Below are positions 1 to 8,957 of a DNA stretch of 37,882 nt, piece after piece. Origin of the DNA: Bacteroidia bacterium (GTDB lineage Bacteria > Bacteroidota > Bacteroidia > Bacteroidales > Azobacteroidaceae). Each line of letters starts with the position of its first letter. The first letter of the stretch is position 1. Under the pieces are notes generated by a model, which saw only the letters and a program-made list of their open reading frames with translations, made no database searches and was not told the DNA's origin. Where the stretch lies: positions 1 to 37,882 of the forward strand of contig BNWW01000019.1 of NCBI GenBank assembly GCA_025999115.1. Reading direction: 5' to 3'. The position numbers were made by a program, and so were the translations under genes.

Positions 1-126
1 AGGCGCTAAAGATAAATGCAATGCCTTGCAAAAGAAGAAAATTTGTGTGGCACCCGGAGAGACCTCCGGAAAGTATGACTGCTGAAAATCAGTCGGTTAG
101 CAGCGGTTGATACGCAATGTGGGTTA
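1..126. other. Foreign-looking edge segment with two hairpins
   Basis: This segment replaces the expected 3' end of the AmpG-like gene. It holds a perfect 6-bp hairpin with a 4-nt loop (54-69, CCGGAG-AGAC-CTCCGG) and a second stem at 77-94 (GACTG/CAGTC). On the plus strand one frame is open from the window edge to a TGA at 108-110 (35 codons, basic at its start), which could be the tail of a mobile-element gene ending just before the junction with ampG. I do not recognise that peptide. It could equally be non-coding repeat DNA or an assembly boundary. Confidence 0.35.
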
Positions 127-878
127 AGAAACAAGGGAACAATCTTGATGACAAACCCTTCGGCCAAACGGTAAAGCAAAATAAAACCGATATACCAGAT
201 AATTTGTTTCTTGGCAAAAAAAGTATTTATCACATCCCACAATTCATCCATACTTTCACGGAAAGAACCGGCTTTTTTATCCATTTCCGCACCGGAAGGC
301 AAAGCCTTGATGTGATACAGTCCCAACAGCAACAAAATCGCGCCGCAAAGACTCATCACAATTGCCCAAGCATGGACGGCTCCCCATTTTTCAATCAAGC
401 TTCCCGCCAAATATACTAATCCGCCGGTTGCCGCGATTTTCGCCAAATTATAAAAAGCGCCCTGCCAGCCGATGTACTCGGCTTGACCGGATTTCGACAA
501 CAGCGACATATATACCCCGTCGGCTGCAATATCGTGAGTGGCTCCGCTGAACGCAACAATGAAAAACAAGGCGATGGAAATCGCAAAAAAATGCGGCAAA
601 TGCAGGGAAAGCGCCACCAGAAAAAAGCCTGTTCCGGAAAGGATTTGCGTGAGCGCCACAAAAAACTTTTTCGTTTTGAACATTCCGACAAAGGGACTCC
701 ACAACGGCTTGAGCGTCCACGGGAGCATGATTAACGATGTCCAAAAAGCGATTTGAGTATCGGAAATGCCTAATCCGCTGAACATCAATACGGATACCAT
801 ATTGAGAACAACGAAAGGCAGTCCCATGGCGAAATACACGGACGGTATCCACATAATTGGCGCTTGATCTGTTTTCAC
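6..878 (-). pseudogene. AmpG-like MFS permease, C-terminally truncated
   Basis: Residues 1 to about 251 look like a major facilitator of the AmpG/muropeptide-permease type seen in Bacteroidales: the first six membrane segments, the Asp/Gly-rich stretch FSGATHDIAADGVYM (typical of AmpG-like carriers), a cytoplasmic linker, and the start of the seventh segment (YRLAEGFVIKIVPLFL). The last 39 residues are polar, have no membrane segments and match nothing expected. Full-length relatives run to about 400-430 residues, so roughly five membrane helices are missing. The junction lies near 111-126, next to hairpin-bearing sequence, so insertion or rearrangement is likelier than a point mutation. Transport function is probably lost. 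AmpG carriers import peptidoglycan turnover products, and mtgA (peptidoglycan synthesis) lies divergently next door, though that may be chance. Confidence 0.6.
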
Positions 879-953
879 GATTCAATTTTTTAAATAGCTA
901 TGTATATAAACAAATGAAAGTGATTTTATACTGTTTTTAAAATAAAAATTATA

Positions 954-961
954 TATCTTTG
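954..961 (+). promoter_or_regulatory. -7 element of mtgA-lipB promoter
   Basis: TATCTTTG matches the Bacteroidetes -7 consensus TAnnTTTG and lies 24 nt before the mtgA ATG. No clear TTTG element is seen 19-21 nt upstream. Confidence 0.55.
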
Positions 962-985
962 TATTCGATGATTATTGAATAACTC

Positions 986-1642
986 ATGAAACAAATCGTA
1001 AAAAAAATATGGTTTTGGATAAAAACGATATCGCTGTCGCTTTTTATTTTGAGTTTATTTTTTGTGATTTTGTATAAATACGTTCCGGTTTATTACACGC
1101 CGCAGATGATAAAACCGCATATTGCGCATCAATGGAAGCCGTTAGACGAAATTTCGCCGCAAATGGTTAGGGCGATTATCGCTTCGGAAGATTATTTATT
1201 CTTGATACACAACGGATTCGATGCTGACGGCGAAAACCTGCAACTCAATCGCGGCGCCCGCATTTTGTACCATGAAAACAAAACCATTTCGGAACAAACC
1301 GCGCGGAATGTGTTCCTTTTTCCGGGCGACGGCTACATAAATACGGTGTTGGAAAACTATTACACCGTCCTCATTGAGCTGATTTGGGGAAAAGAACGCA
1401 TCATGGAAGTGTATCTCAACTCGGTGGAAATGGGCGAAAATTTGTATGGCGCCGAAGCCACCGCACAAAACTATTATTCCATGCCGGCCAAAGACTTAAG
1501 CGATTTTGAAGCTGCCGGAATTGCCGCCTGCCTGATTAATCCGAAAGAACTAAATCCCTGCGAACCCAACACTTATGTATTGCGGCGCCAAGCCAAAATT
1601 ATGGGAATCATGAAAGAAATGATCGAAATACAATGGAAATAA
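986..1642 (+). CDS. mtgA: Monofunctional peptidoglycan glycosyltransferase MtgA
   Basis: A membrane-anchored GT51 enzyme that polymerises lipid II into glycan strands on the periplasmic face. The protein (218 aa) has a single N-terminal membrane helix at about 11-33, then the GT51 motifs in order: ASED at 66-69 (Glu68 the expected catalytic base) followed by HNGFD, TISEQTARNVFLF at about 100, and the KERIMEVYLN helix. No transpeptidase domain follows, so it is monofunctional; the length fits the MtgA family. The ATG at 986 is 24 nt after a TATCTTTG element. Its end overlaps the lipB start by 10 nt, so the two are co-transcribed although functionally unrelated. Confidence 0.9.
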   Translation: MKQIVKKIWFWIKTISLSLFILSLFFVILYKYVPVYYTPQMIKPHIAHQWKPLDEISPQMVRAIIASEDYLFLIHNGFDADGENLQLNRGARILYHENKTISEQTARNVFLFPGDGYINTVLENYYTVLIELIWGKERIMEVYLNSVEMGENLYGAEATAQNYYSMPAKDLSDFEAAGIAACLINPKELNPCEPNTYVLRRQAKIMGIMKEMIEIQWK

Positions 1643-2319
1643 AAGTAATCGATTGGGAATTAATTCCTTACGCACAAGCCTACGACCGGCAAAAAACGCA
1701 TTTTGACGAAGCCGTCCAACGGAAAATGAACCGGCAAACGGTCGAAAACCGTTTCATCCTATGCGAACATCCACACGTCATTACCTTGGGAAAAAACGCT
1801 TTGCAAGCCAATTTACTTTTTCCCGAAAAAATTTTAAAAGAAAAGCAAGTCGAACTGTATCAAACAGATAGAGGTGGCGATATTACCTATCATGGCCCCG
1901 GTCAAATCGTAGGTTATCCGATTCTGGATTTGGAAGTATTTCATATCGGAATCAAAGAATATATTTATCGTTTGGAAGAAGTAGTTATCCGGACGATAAG
2001 CAATTACGGCATTACCGGCGAACGGTTGGACGGCGCAACCGGCGTATGGATCGATACGAATATTCCCCGCAAAGCACGAAAAATCGCCGCTATCGGCGTT
2101 CGCTGCAGCCGTTATATTACAATGCACGGCTTCGCTTTAAATGTAAATACCAATTTAAATTATTTCCAATTGATTAATCCTTGCGGGTTTACGGATAAAG
2201 GTGTTACTTCGATTCAAAAAGAAACCGGTGCGAATATTGAGATTGCGGAAATAAAAACCACTATAACAGAGGAATTTAGAACATTATTTACCTTAAAAAA
2301 ACAGACAATTAATCATTAA
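1633..2319 (+). CDS. lipB: Octanoyl-ACP:protein octanoyltransferase LipB
   Basis: Transfers octanoyl from acyl carrier protein to the lipoyl domains of 2-oxoacid dehydrogenases and the glycine cleavage H protein, the first step of lipoate synthesis (cytoplasm). The 228-aa protein shows the family signature TDRGGDITYHGPGQIVGYP, the catalytic Lys (K150 in RKIAAIGVR) and the nucleophilic Cys (C184 in NPCGFTDKG), both conserved in LipB. The start overlaps the mtgA 3' end by 10 nt, which implies translational coupling. No lipA is in the window. Confidence 0.93.
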   Translation: MEIKVIDWELIPYAQAYDRQKTHFDEAVQRKMNRQTVENRFILCEHPHVITLGKNALQANLLFPEKILKEKQVELYQTDRGGDITYHGPGQIVGYPILDLEVFHIGIKEYIYRLEEVVIRTISNYGITGERLDGATGVWIDTNIPRKARKIAAIGVRCSRYITMHGFALNVNTNLNYFQLINPCGFTDKGVTSIQKETGANIEIAEIKTTITEEFRTLFTLKKQTINH

Positions 2320-2330
2320 AAACAATTATT

Positions 2331-2438
2331 GTGAACGATACGGATACCGAATTTCAAACGCTTTCCGTTCAAAACTCATTCAGGGAATTACTTATTTGGC
2401 AGGTGCGGAAATATGCTTCTGAAATTAGATTTTTTTAG
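2331..2438 (+). pseudogene. Possible remnant of a four-helix-bundle (23S IVP-like) gene
   Basis: A 35-codon GTG-initiated frame between lipB and purM. The stretch FRELLIWQVRKYASEI resembles the N-terminal F-[KR]-[DE]-L-x-[VI]-W-Q motif of four-helix-bundle proteins (S23 intervening-sequence family), which are common strays in Bacteroidetes genomes. It stops at a TAG immediately before the purM -7 element. Too short to function; chance similarity is possible. Confidence 0.25.
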
Positions 2439-2446
2439 TACCTTTG
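2439..2446 (+). promoter_or_regulatory. -7 element of purM promoter
   Basis: TACCTTTG, a perfect TAnnTTTG, ends 19 nt before the purM ATG. It shows that purM has its own promoter and is not simply downstream of lipB. No convincing -33 TTTG at the standard spacing. Confidence 0.6.
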
Positions 2447-2465
2447 CCGCAAATTTTCAATCCGA

Positions 2466-3623
2466 ATGAAATACAATCAACGCGGCGTTTCCGCCTCCAA
2501 AGAAGATGTTCACAATGCCATTAAAAATATCGACAAAGGTATTTTTCCCAAGGCTTTTTGTAAAATTATTCCTGATATTCTGGGCGGCAACCCCAATTAT
2601 TGTAATATTATGCACGCCGACGGAGCCGGCACCAAATCATCGTTAGCCTATCTGTATTGGCGCGAAACCGGCGATTTGTCGGTCTGGAAAGGCATCGCCC
2701 AAGATGCGCTCATCATGAATATCGACGATTTGCTTTGCGTGGGCGCGACCGATAACATCCTCCTTTCTTCCACCATCGGACGAAACAAACATTTGATTCC
2801 GGGCGAAATAATTTCGGCTATCATCCAAGGAACCAACGAATTATGCGAAGAATTGAGCGCTTTGGGCGTACATATTTATCCCACCGGCGGCGAAACGGCC
2901 GATGTGGGCGATTTGGTGCGCACCATTATCGTCGATAGCACCGTTACCTGCCGAATGAAACGCGCTGATGTGATTGATAACGCAAAAATCCAAGCCGGCG
3001 ATGTAATTGTCGGTTTAAGTTCTTACGGACAAGCCGCTTACGAAACCCAATATAACGGCGGAATGGGCAGCAACGGTCTGACTTCGGCGCGCCACGATGT
3101 CTTTGCACATTATTTGGCCGAACAATATCCCGAAAGTTACGACCCGCAAACGCCTTTGGAACTGATTTACGCCGGAAAAAAACGGCTGACCGACCGGATT
3201 GCCGACTTGAATATTGATGCCGGAAAATTAGTCCTCTCCCCCACCCGAACATACGCTCCGGTTATCAAACAAGTTTTGGATCAACTTCGTCCGCAAATTC
3301 ACGGAATGGTGCATGTTTCGGGCGGCGCACAAACCAAAATTTTGCATTTTATTGATAAGCTGAAAATTACGAAAAATAATCTCTTCCCCATCCCGCCGTT
3401 GTTCCGCTTAATTCAGGAACAATCCGGCACCGACTGGCACGAAATGTACAAAGTGTTCAATATGGGACATCGCATGGAGATTTATCTCCCCGAACAATAT
3501 GCCGCCGAAGTCATTGCGATTTCTCAATCGTTTGGAATCGAGGCGCAAATCATCGGTTATACGGAAAATTCGGATCAAAAACAATTAATTATTGAAACCG
3601 AAAACGGACGATTTCTCTATTAA
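2466..3623 (+). CDS. purM: Phosphoribosylformylglycinamidine cyclo-ligase (AIR synthase)
   Basis: Catalyses ATP-dependent ring closure of FGAM to aminoimidazole ribonucleotide, the fifth step of purine synthesis. The 385-aa product starts with YNQRGVSASKEDV and carries the PurM-superfamily ATP-binding core: HADGAGTKSSLAYLYW, the acidic motif GIAQDALIMNIDDLLCVGA, TGGETADVGD and a C-terminal GxAxxK-like region (HVSGGAQTKILHF). It is somewhat longer than the roughly 345-aa enterobacterial PurM, as I recall for the Bacteroidetes branch. It stands alone, with no other pur gene in view. A weak AT-rich palindrome (TTACAAATTTTGTAA, 3628-3642) follows the stop but has no clear terminator form. Confidence 0.88.
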   Translation: MKYNQRGVSASKEDVHNAIKNIDKGIFPKAFCKIIPDILGGNPNYCNIMHADGAGTKSSLAYLYWRETGDLSVWKGIAQDALIMNIDDLLCVGATDNILLSSTIGRNKHLIPGEIISAIIQGTNELCEELSALGVHIYPTGGETADVGDLVRTIIVDSTVTCRMKRADVIDNAKIQAGDVIVGLSSYGQAAYETQYNGGMGSNGLTSARHDVFAHYLAEQYPESYDPQTPLELIYAGKKRLTDRIADLNIDAGKLVLSPTRTYAPVIKQVLDQLRPQIHGMVHVSGGAQTKILHFIDKLKITKNNLFPIPPLFRLIQEQSGTDWHEMYKVFNMGHRMEIYLPEQYAAEVIAISQSFGIEAQIIGYTENSDQKQLIIETENGRFLY

Positions 3624-3721
3624 TTTGTTACAAATTTTGTAATAAATTTGTAATTTCACAATATTTTTCTCTCAAATATGTTAAATTTGTTTTATTTTAA
3701 AATTCAATTAAAATATTATTC

Positions 3722-3729
3722 TACCTTTG
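3722..3729 (+). promoter_or_regulatory. -7 element of fimbrial operon promoter
   Basis: TACCTTTG fits TAnnTTTG. The first ATG of the operon is at 3809, so the transcript would have a leader of about 75 nt. A TTTG occurs at 3686-3689 but the 32-nt spacing is too long for a standard -33 box. Confidence 0.5.
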
Positions 3730-3808
3730 TAATCTCAACCAGATAGAAGAAAGTATAAAAAAGATTAGAGGAAACAATTGTGTGCTAAATTTAATAGTTT
3801 AAGAACAA

Positions 3809-4408
3809 ATGCTAACAATAAATTGTAGACAGGGGTTATTGTGTCTTTGTGCTTTCTTCTTACTGCAAACCGCTCATTCTCAAGAAATTGTGAGAATCAG
3901 TAATGCAGTGCCTTCATTAGCTGTAGAAACGAATCTACTTCATGACGTTTCGTTCAGTATGAATTTAGGAGTGGAATTAACATTAGACAAAAATTTAACT
4001 TTTAAATTACCGGTTACATGGAATCCGTGGAAATTAGACATAAACGAACAATACCGGTTCCTGTTGGTTCAGCCCGAACTTCGCTGGTGGTTATGTGAAG
4101 CATTTTCCGGTCATTTTTTTGGGATACATACGCATTACGCCTATTTCAATATAGGTGGCGTATTCAGCGAAGACCTGAAAAAATATCGACGACAAGGCTG
4201 GTTAACAGGATTGGGACTTTCTTACGGTTATCAATTTTATCTCGCTCCCCGTTGGAACTTGGAATTGAACATCGGCGCAGGATATGCTTTTATCAATGCC
4301 GATAAATATAAATGTGAAACTTGCGGCGATTTATTGGAAAAAAATGAAATTTTCCATTATTTCGGGATTACGCAAGCGGGAATTACTTTAATCTACCTTT
4401 TAAAATAA
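3809..4408 (+). CDS. DUF3575 outer-membrane protein of fimbrial cluster
   Basis: A 199-aa protein with a signal peptide ending near HSQ (residue ~24), then the DUF3575 pattern: AVETNLLHDVSFSMNLGVEL, followed by repeated aromatic/polar strands (QPELRWWL, FGIHTHYAYFNIGG, RRQGWLTGLGLSYGYQFYL, WNLELNIGAGYAF) typical of a small outer-membrane barrel. The CETCG pair of cysteines near residue 171-174 may form a disulphide. DUF3575 genes habitually begin Bacteroidales type V fimbrial clusters, and the following DUF3868 and Mfa2-type genes, 7 and 12 nt apart, confirm this setting. Its exact role in fimbria assembly is not known to me. Confidence 0.82.
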   Translation: MLTINCRQGLLCLCAFFLLQTAHSQEIVRISNAVPSLAVETNLLHDVSFSMNLGVELTLDKNLTFKLPVTWNPWKLDINEQYRFLLVQPELRWWLCEAFSGHFFGIHTHYAYFNIGGVFSEDLKKYRRQGWLTGLGLSYGYQFYLAPRWNLELNIGAGYAFINADKYKCETCGDLLEKNEIFHYFGITQAGITLIYLLK

Positions 4409-4415
4409 GCCGGTC

Positions 4416-6029
4416 ATGAAATCCAAATATATTTTTATTCTATCGTTATTTTTATCTTTCGTTTTTTGTAACGAATTGGAAATTAAAGCGCAAAACGGCG
4501 TTACGGTACAACAAAACCAGTTTCAATTCGTCAAAGGAAATGTTGTCCTTGATTTTACGATTCACGTAAACGGACGAAAATTTTTGAAAAACAGTCAATG
4601 GATTTTTACGCCGGTCATGCAAACGCCCGGCGGACAAAGCAAAGTGCTTCCGACTATCATCGTGAACGGAAAAACGCGCGAAAAACTCTATCAACGCTCC
4701 TTATCGCTCAACGGCATCGAACAGGACGAAAATCTTTACGCCATCCTCACGGTCGATCACAAATTGGAAGACAATATTGTTCCTTATCAAATGGAATTTC
4801 CGTTTGAACCGTGGATGAAAGACGCTTCACTTTCCCTCTTGGAAGACCGTTGCGGATGCCATACACTATCTTCTTGGGCGGATTTGGCCGATATAATCGG
4901 GTGGTCGAAAGCAGCTGAAGAAGCCCGAAAAAATGAAAAAATAGCCGGCGAATTTGGCGGATACACTCGTCTTTTGGCCGATCATTTGGATGTACCGCAG
5001 CATACGCCTTGGAATTACGCCTTTACACCTGCCATTCAATGGATTATCCCAGAAAAGGAATTAGTCAAAAAACGAGATGAAACCGGCGAAGCCTACCTGA
5101 TTTTCAAAGTCGGCAAATGGGATATTTTGCCCGATTTGGCAAACAATAAAGCAGAATTACGCAAAATTGAAAACAGTCTACAATACATCAAAGAAGAGCC
5201 AACTGCAATTATAACTTCTTGTTCAATAACCGCTTACGCATCGCCCGAAGGCTCATTTGAAAGTAATTTGAAATTGTCGCAAAATCGCGCATCGGCCTTG
5301 CGAACATTCATTAAAACAAAATACAATGTTCCCGATAAAGTTCTATCTTCGGAAGGAATGGGCGAAGCATGGGACGACTTATTAGCTATGGTAGAAGCCG
5401 ATACGAAAATCGAAAACAAAGCCGAAGTCTTGCGGATTATGCGCACGGTCGGCATTATGGCAGGACGTGAAACGCAATTGATGAATCTTTCCGGCGGACG
5501 ATCCTATAAATATATGCTCGAAAACCTCTTTCCCCGTTTGCGCCGGGTGAACTATAAAATCGAATACACCATTCCTCCATTTACAGTCGAACGCGGAAAA
5601 GAACTGCTCAAAACCAAACCCGGAATGTTGAGTTTGGAAGAAATGTACACCATCGCCAACACCTACGAGAAAGGCAGTACGGCTTATAATCAAGTGTTTA
5701 ACACCGCCGTGAAAGTTTTTTCAAAAACCCCCATCGCCAACGTAAACGCCGGAGCCGTAGCGCTTTTGAGCGATAATTACATGCAAGCCGCATCGTACCT
5801 CAAAAAATACTCGAACGAACCGGTTGCTTGGAACAATTTAGCCGTCGTATATATGCACGAATTGAAATTCGACGAAGCGGAAAACTTGCTGAAAAAAGCG
5901 CAAATGCAAGGGGTAGTCGAAGCCAACCGCAACCGCGCCACATTGGATCAAATGAAAGAAGCATACGCCGCCTATCTGGCTGTGAATGCGGATTATGAGT
6001 TATTCACAAAAATCATGAACGGAAAATAA
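4416..6029 (+). CDS. DUF3868 protein with OmpA-like and repeat regions
   Basis: 537 aa. A signal peptide (cleavage probably after KAQ near residue 26) is followed by a DUF3868-type N-terminal domain (about 30-150, with the conserved LEDRCGC cysteines). Next comes an OmpA-like peptidoglycan-associated fold at about 225-340 (ITAYASPEGSFESNLKLSQNRA, then SSEGMGEAWDDL), and a C-terminal helical tail with TPR-like repeats (ALLSDNYMQAASYLKKYSNEPVAWNNLAVVY). In other Bacteroidales this family lies between DUF3575 and FimB/Mfa2 genes. It likely sits in the periplasm and ties the fimbrial base to the cell wall, which is inference from the OmpA-like motif. It is 7 nt downstream of the barrel gene and clearly in the same operon. 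Confidence 0.8.
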   Translation: MKSKYIFILSLFLSFVFCNELEIKAQNGVTVQQNQFQFVKGNVVLDFTIHVNGRKFLKNSQWIFTPVMQTPGGQSKVLPTIIVNGKTREKLYQRSLSLNGIEQDENLYAILTVDHKLEDNIVPYQMEFPFEPWMKDASLSLLEDRCGCHTLSSWADLADIIGWSKAAEEARKNEKIAGEFGGYTRLLADHLDVPQHTPWNYAFTPAIQWIIPEKELVKKRDETGEAYLIFKVGKWDILPDLANNKAELRKIENSLQYIKEEPTAIITSCSITAYASPEGSFESNLKLSQNRASALRTFIKTKYNVPDKVLSSEGMGEAWDDLLAMVEADTKIENKAEVLRIMRTVGIMAGRETQLMNLSGGRSYKYMLENLFPRLRRVNYKIEYTIPPFTVERGKELLKTKPGMLSLEEMYTIANTYEKGSTAYNQVFNTAVKVFSKTPIANVNAGAVALLSDNYMQAASYLKKYSNEPVAWNNLAVVYMHELKFDEAENLLKKAQMQGVVEANRNRATLDQMKEAYAAYLAVNADYELFTKIMNGK

Positions 6030-6041
6030 GCGGATTAAAAT

Positions 6042-6980
6042 ATGAATCGATTACTTTATATATTGCCGGTAATAAGCATTTTACTGCTTCATTCCTGTAT
6101 TGCGGAAGATTTGACGGAATGTAATTTTGAAAAGGCAAGCATCCAACTTTTATTCACTTATGAAGATGAAGACACGCCGAGTCTGTTCGATGCCTCCTCT
6201 CTAAACAAAGGTACGCTCTTTGTTTTTGATGCTAACGACAGTTTGGTAGCGCAACGAGTCATTGACAATGTGATTTTGAACAAAAATTATCGGATGGAAT
6301 TGGATCTGGATACCGGTTTGTATCAATTTGTTACGTGGTTTTATAAACCCGCAGCTCCGTATTATTACCAGATTCCACAACCCAATATTTCGCCGGCGCA
6401 AAAGATGAAAGAAAATTCGCGTCTGTATGTCCGCGTACCGGAAGGAAGCGACCGAACATTTACTTCCCTACCCTATCAATTGGTTTACGGACAAACACAA
6501 ACGCGAGATTCGCTCTCTCTAATCGGACAAACTGCCATCGAAATACCTTTAATTTTGGATTACAATCGCATTGATTTTAAGATAAGCGGTTTTGATCGCA
6601 GCAATGACGAATATCAAATTTTCGTAACGGATAATAATCGTATTTACACGTTCGGTAACGATTTCGCGCCGGCCGACGATTTTTCGTATGCCGTAACCAC
6701 CCGGTTTAACGATGATTGGCTTGAAGCCTCGCTGAATGTGCTGAAGCTCCACGCAGAACATATAAATCCGGTTTTAAAAATCAAAAATAAATCGAATAAC
6801 ATTCAAATATACAGTGGAAATTTAATACCGTTGCTACGAATCGCTTATCCCGATCCGGACATTTTCCAAAAGAAACACATTTTCGAGTTGGAATTGTCGA
6901 TGACCGAAAAAGGGATTATTATAAGCGTAAACGGATGGGATCCGGGCGATTTGGATGATACGGTTGTTTTATCAGATTAA
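6042..6980 (+). CDS. FimB/Mfa2-family fimbrial anchor lipoprotein
   Basis: 312 aa. Lipoprotein signal with lipobox LHSC (Cys19), then the FimB/Mfa2 pattern: short beta strands, YRMELDLDTGLYQFVTWF around residue 85-103, the DYNRIDFKISG region and the terminal VNGWDPGDLDD motif. Mfa2-type proteins anchor the fimbrial shaft to the outer membrane and control its length in Porphyromonas (established for that genus). Transport to the surface as a lipoprotein is expected here. It lies 12 nt after the DUF3868 gene and 44 nt before the tip-like gene. Confidence 0.83.
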   Translation: MNRLLYILPVISILLLHSCIAEDLTECNFEKASIQLLFTYEDEDTPSLFDASSLNKGTLFVFDANDSLVAQRVIDNVILNKNYRMELDLDTGLYQFVTWFYKPAAPYYYQIPQPNISPAQKMKENSRLYVRVPEGSDRTFTSLPYQLVYGQTQTRDSLSLIGQTAIEIPLILDYNRIDFKISGFDRSNDEYQIFVTDNNRIYTFGNDFAPADDFSYAVTTRFNDDWLEASLNVLKLHAEHINPVLKIKNKSNNIQIYSGNLIPLLRIAYPDPDIFQKKHIFELELSMTEKGIIISVNGWDPGDLDDTVVLSD

Positions 6981-7024
6981 ATAATTGATATATTATAATT
7001 TACAAAAAATAAACAACACAAAAT

Positions 7025-8920
7025 ATGAAAAGAACAGGAAACAATCTATTGTATCTTTTATTGATTACATTTACTCTTTTTTCATGCAATGAAATATGGG
7101 ATTTAGGGAAAACACCTACAGGAGAAGGCATCCAAAACGTATTTATACCGCTTTCACTGCCTTTCAAAAATCAGCAAGCGGCTTTACGTTCCATGGATGC
7201 GAATGCCGAAGAAAATATCCGTACCGTCGATGTTTTGTCGTTCAAAACAGAAAACAACAAATTATATTTCGATTATCATGCACCGGTTTCTTCCGAAAAC
7301 ATTAATACAAACGGATTTAAAGTCGCTTTAAAAATCAAGCCCGATCAACATTTGGTAATTATCGCCAATGCACAACAAAAAGTGAGTGAATTGGTTGCAC
7401 AAATCGAAAACAGCGGCGAAGCCTCAGAAAAAGATGTAATGCTTTCACAATTAACCTTTGAATTACCGGAAAGCGGAAAATGGAATACCGGTTTGGATTA
7501 CGCTGCCCTGCCGATGTGGGGCGAAACCGACCAAAACATCACGGTGGACATCAATTCGTCGACTGCACCTACAATTACCTTGTTGCGTATGGTAGCTAAA
7601 ATTGATGTAGTTTTAGATGTTGTCAATAATGCAGGATTGGCTGCCAAATTTCAATTAAAAAGCGTTCGATTATACAATTACGCTTCCAAAGGACGTATTA
7701 TTCCCGATACGGATAAAGTTAAAATTGAAAACAATAATAAAATTGCAACAGCTCCATCGTTTCCGGTCGATTACAACCGCGTAACACCTGTTTTTGCCGA
7801 TTATAATGATTTTTCCACTCCGAGCATAGCCAACGAAGCTATGAAAGGAGTTATTTATGCCTTTGAAACTCATTCCGAATTTGATAAACCATTGGAAGCC
7901 ACGTGTTTGGTTATCGGTGGATTATACGATGGTTCTACTACGCCTACTTATTACCGGGTTGATTTTGTTCCCAAATCGAATAAAAACACGCTCTTGGATA
8001 TTTTGCGAAATCATTCATACACAATTACCATTGCTGACGTATCGGGTAAAGGTTATGACACACCGGATGAAGCATTTTCGCATAAAGGAGTCAATATAGC
8101 CGTAGAAATTTTGGATTGGAGTGCAATCGGTTATTCTCAAATGGAAAACGTAATTTTCGATGATTATTATTTCATGAGTGTTAATCGCGACAGTTTTGCT
8201 TTTTCCAATGGCGCCGTACTGTTAAAGAAAAGTACAAATATTATCAAAATTATTACCGACCATCCTCAGGGTTGGACAATTAAGTCGATTGTCAATGGAA
8301 TCACAGGAGAAACCTTAGGAGATGATTCTTGGATCGGACTATCGGGAAAATCTGATACGGAAATCAAATCGCTGCAAGATCCGACTTTATTTATCAAATT
8401 ACAACCCTACTCTGCAATCAATCCGAATGCAACCCGAACAGCCATTATTACCGTGAAAGCCGGCCGTTTAGAATATCCGATTAAAGTCGTGCAATATAAT
8501 ATTGAACCCGTTTCAGTAGAACTTTTCACAGATCAAAAATATTCGGTGCCCCTACAGTCGGTAGTATATCATTATTTTACTTCTGCATCAACATCTACAA
8601 GTGGAAATCTCCGTTTCCATATTCGTTGGAAGCCAAAGCAAGCGCCTTTGGTCATTAACAGTTCAATTGTTCAAACAGGTATTCCCTTTGTAAATTATCT
8701 TACCAATCCTGCTTTTGGTGTTGTTGAAAACGGAGGAATCGCAGAGTCGGTCGATCCGCAAGGATTAGCAACCTATACCATGACATCGCCCCAAGTAACA
8801 TCTTCCGAATGGACACAAGGCTATCGTAAAGCAGCGCGAATTATATTCTCCGTGAGCAACGGCATTGAAACGGAAGAAAAAACATTGACGTTATGGCATA
8901 TATACGGAGAGCAACCCTAA
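7025..8920 (+). CDS. Fimbrillin/tip-type lipoprotein with BACON-like segment
   Basis: 631 aa with lipobox LFSC (Cys21). The N-terminal half has the Mfa1/FimA-like layout: short strands, a conserved AKIDVVLDV region near residue 190, a segment ending in the ITIADVSGKGYDTPDEAF strand and a conserved W (EILDWSAIGY, ~366). It is followed at about residues 375-490 by a BACON-like immunoglobulin fold (HPQGWTIKS ... DDSWIGLSG ... NATRTAIITVKAG ... YPIKVVQ) and a further C-terminal domain ending in ...LTLWHIYGEQP. The length and extra domains suggest a tip adhesin or accessory subunit rather than the shaft protein; no separate short fimbrillin is in the cluster. Last gene of the operon; no clear terminator is seen after it. 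Confidence 0.72.
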   Translation: MKRTGNNLLYLLLITFTLFSCNEIWDLGKTPTGEGIQNVFIPLSLPFKNQQAALRSMDANAEENIRTVDVLSFKTENNKLYFDYHAPVSSENINTNGFKVALKIKPDQHLVIIANAQQKVSELVAQIENSGEASEKDVMLSQLTFELPESGKWNTGLDYAALPMWGETDQNITVDINSSTAPTITLLRMVAKIDVVLDVVNNAGLAAKFQLKSVRLYNYASKGRIIPDTDKVKIENNNKIATAPSFPVDYNRVTPVFADYNDFSTPSIANEAMKGVIYAFETHSEFDKPLEATCLVIGGLYDGSTTPTYYRVDFVPKSNKNTLLDILRNHSYTITIADVSGKGYDTPDEAFSHKGVNIAVEILDWSAIGYSQMENVIFDDYYFMSVNRDSFAFSNGAVLLKKSTNIIKIITDHPQGWTIKSIVNGITGETLGDDSWIGLSGKSDTEIKSLQDPTLFIKLQPYSAINPNATRTAIITVKAGRLEYPIKVVQYNIEPVSVELFTDQKYSVPLQSVVYHYFTSASTSTSGNLRFHIRWKPKQAPLVINSSIVQTGIPFVNYLTNPAFGVVENGGIAESVDPQGLATYTMTSPQVTSSEWTQGYRKAARIIFSVSNGIETEEKTLTLWHIYGEQP

Positions 8921-8957
8921 AAAACAACTATTTTCGCCAAGGTTAATTCATAAAAAA

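Noticed and set aside
3624..3720. AT-rich palindromes after purM as a terminator
   Set aside because: The stem TTACAAA/TTTGTAA is short, without G+C pairs or a clean U-tract; too weak to call.
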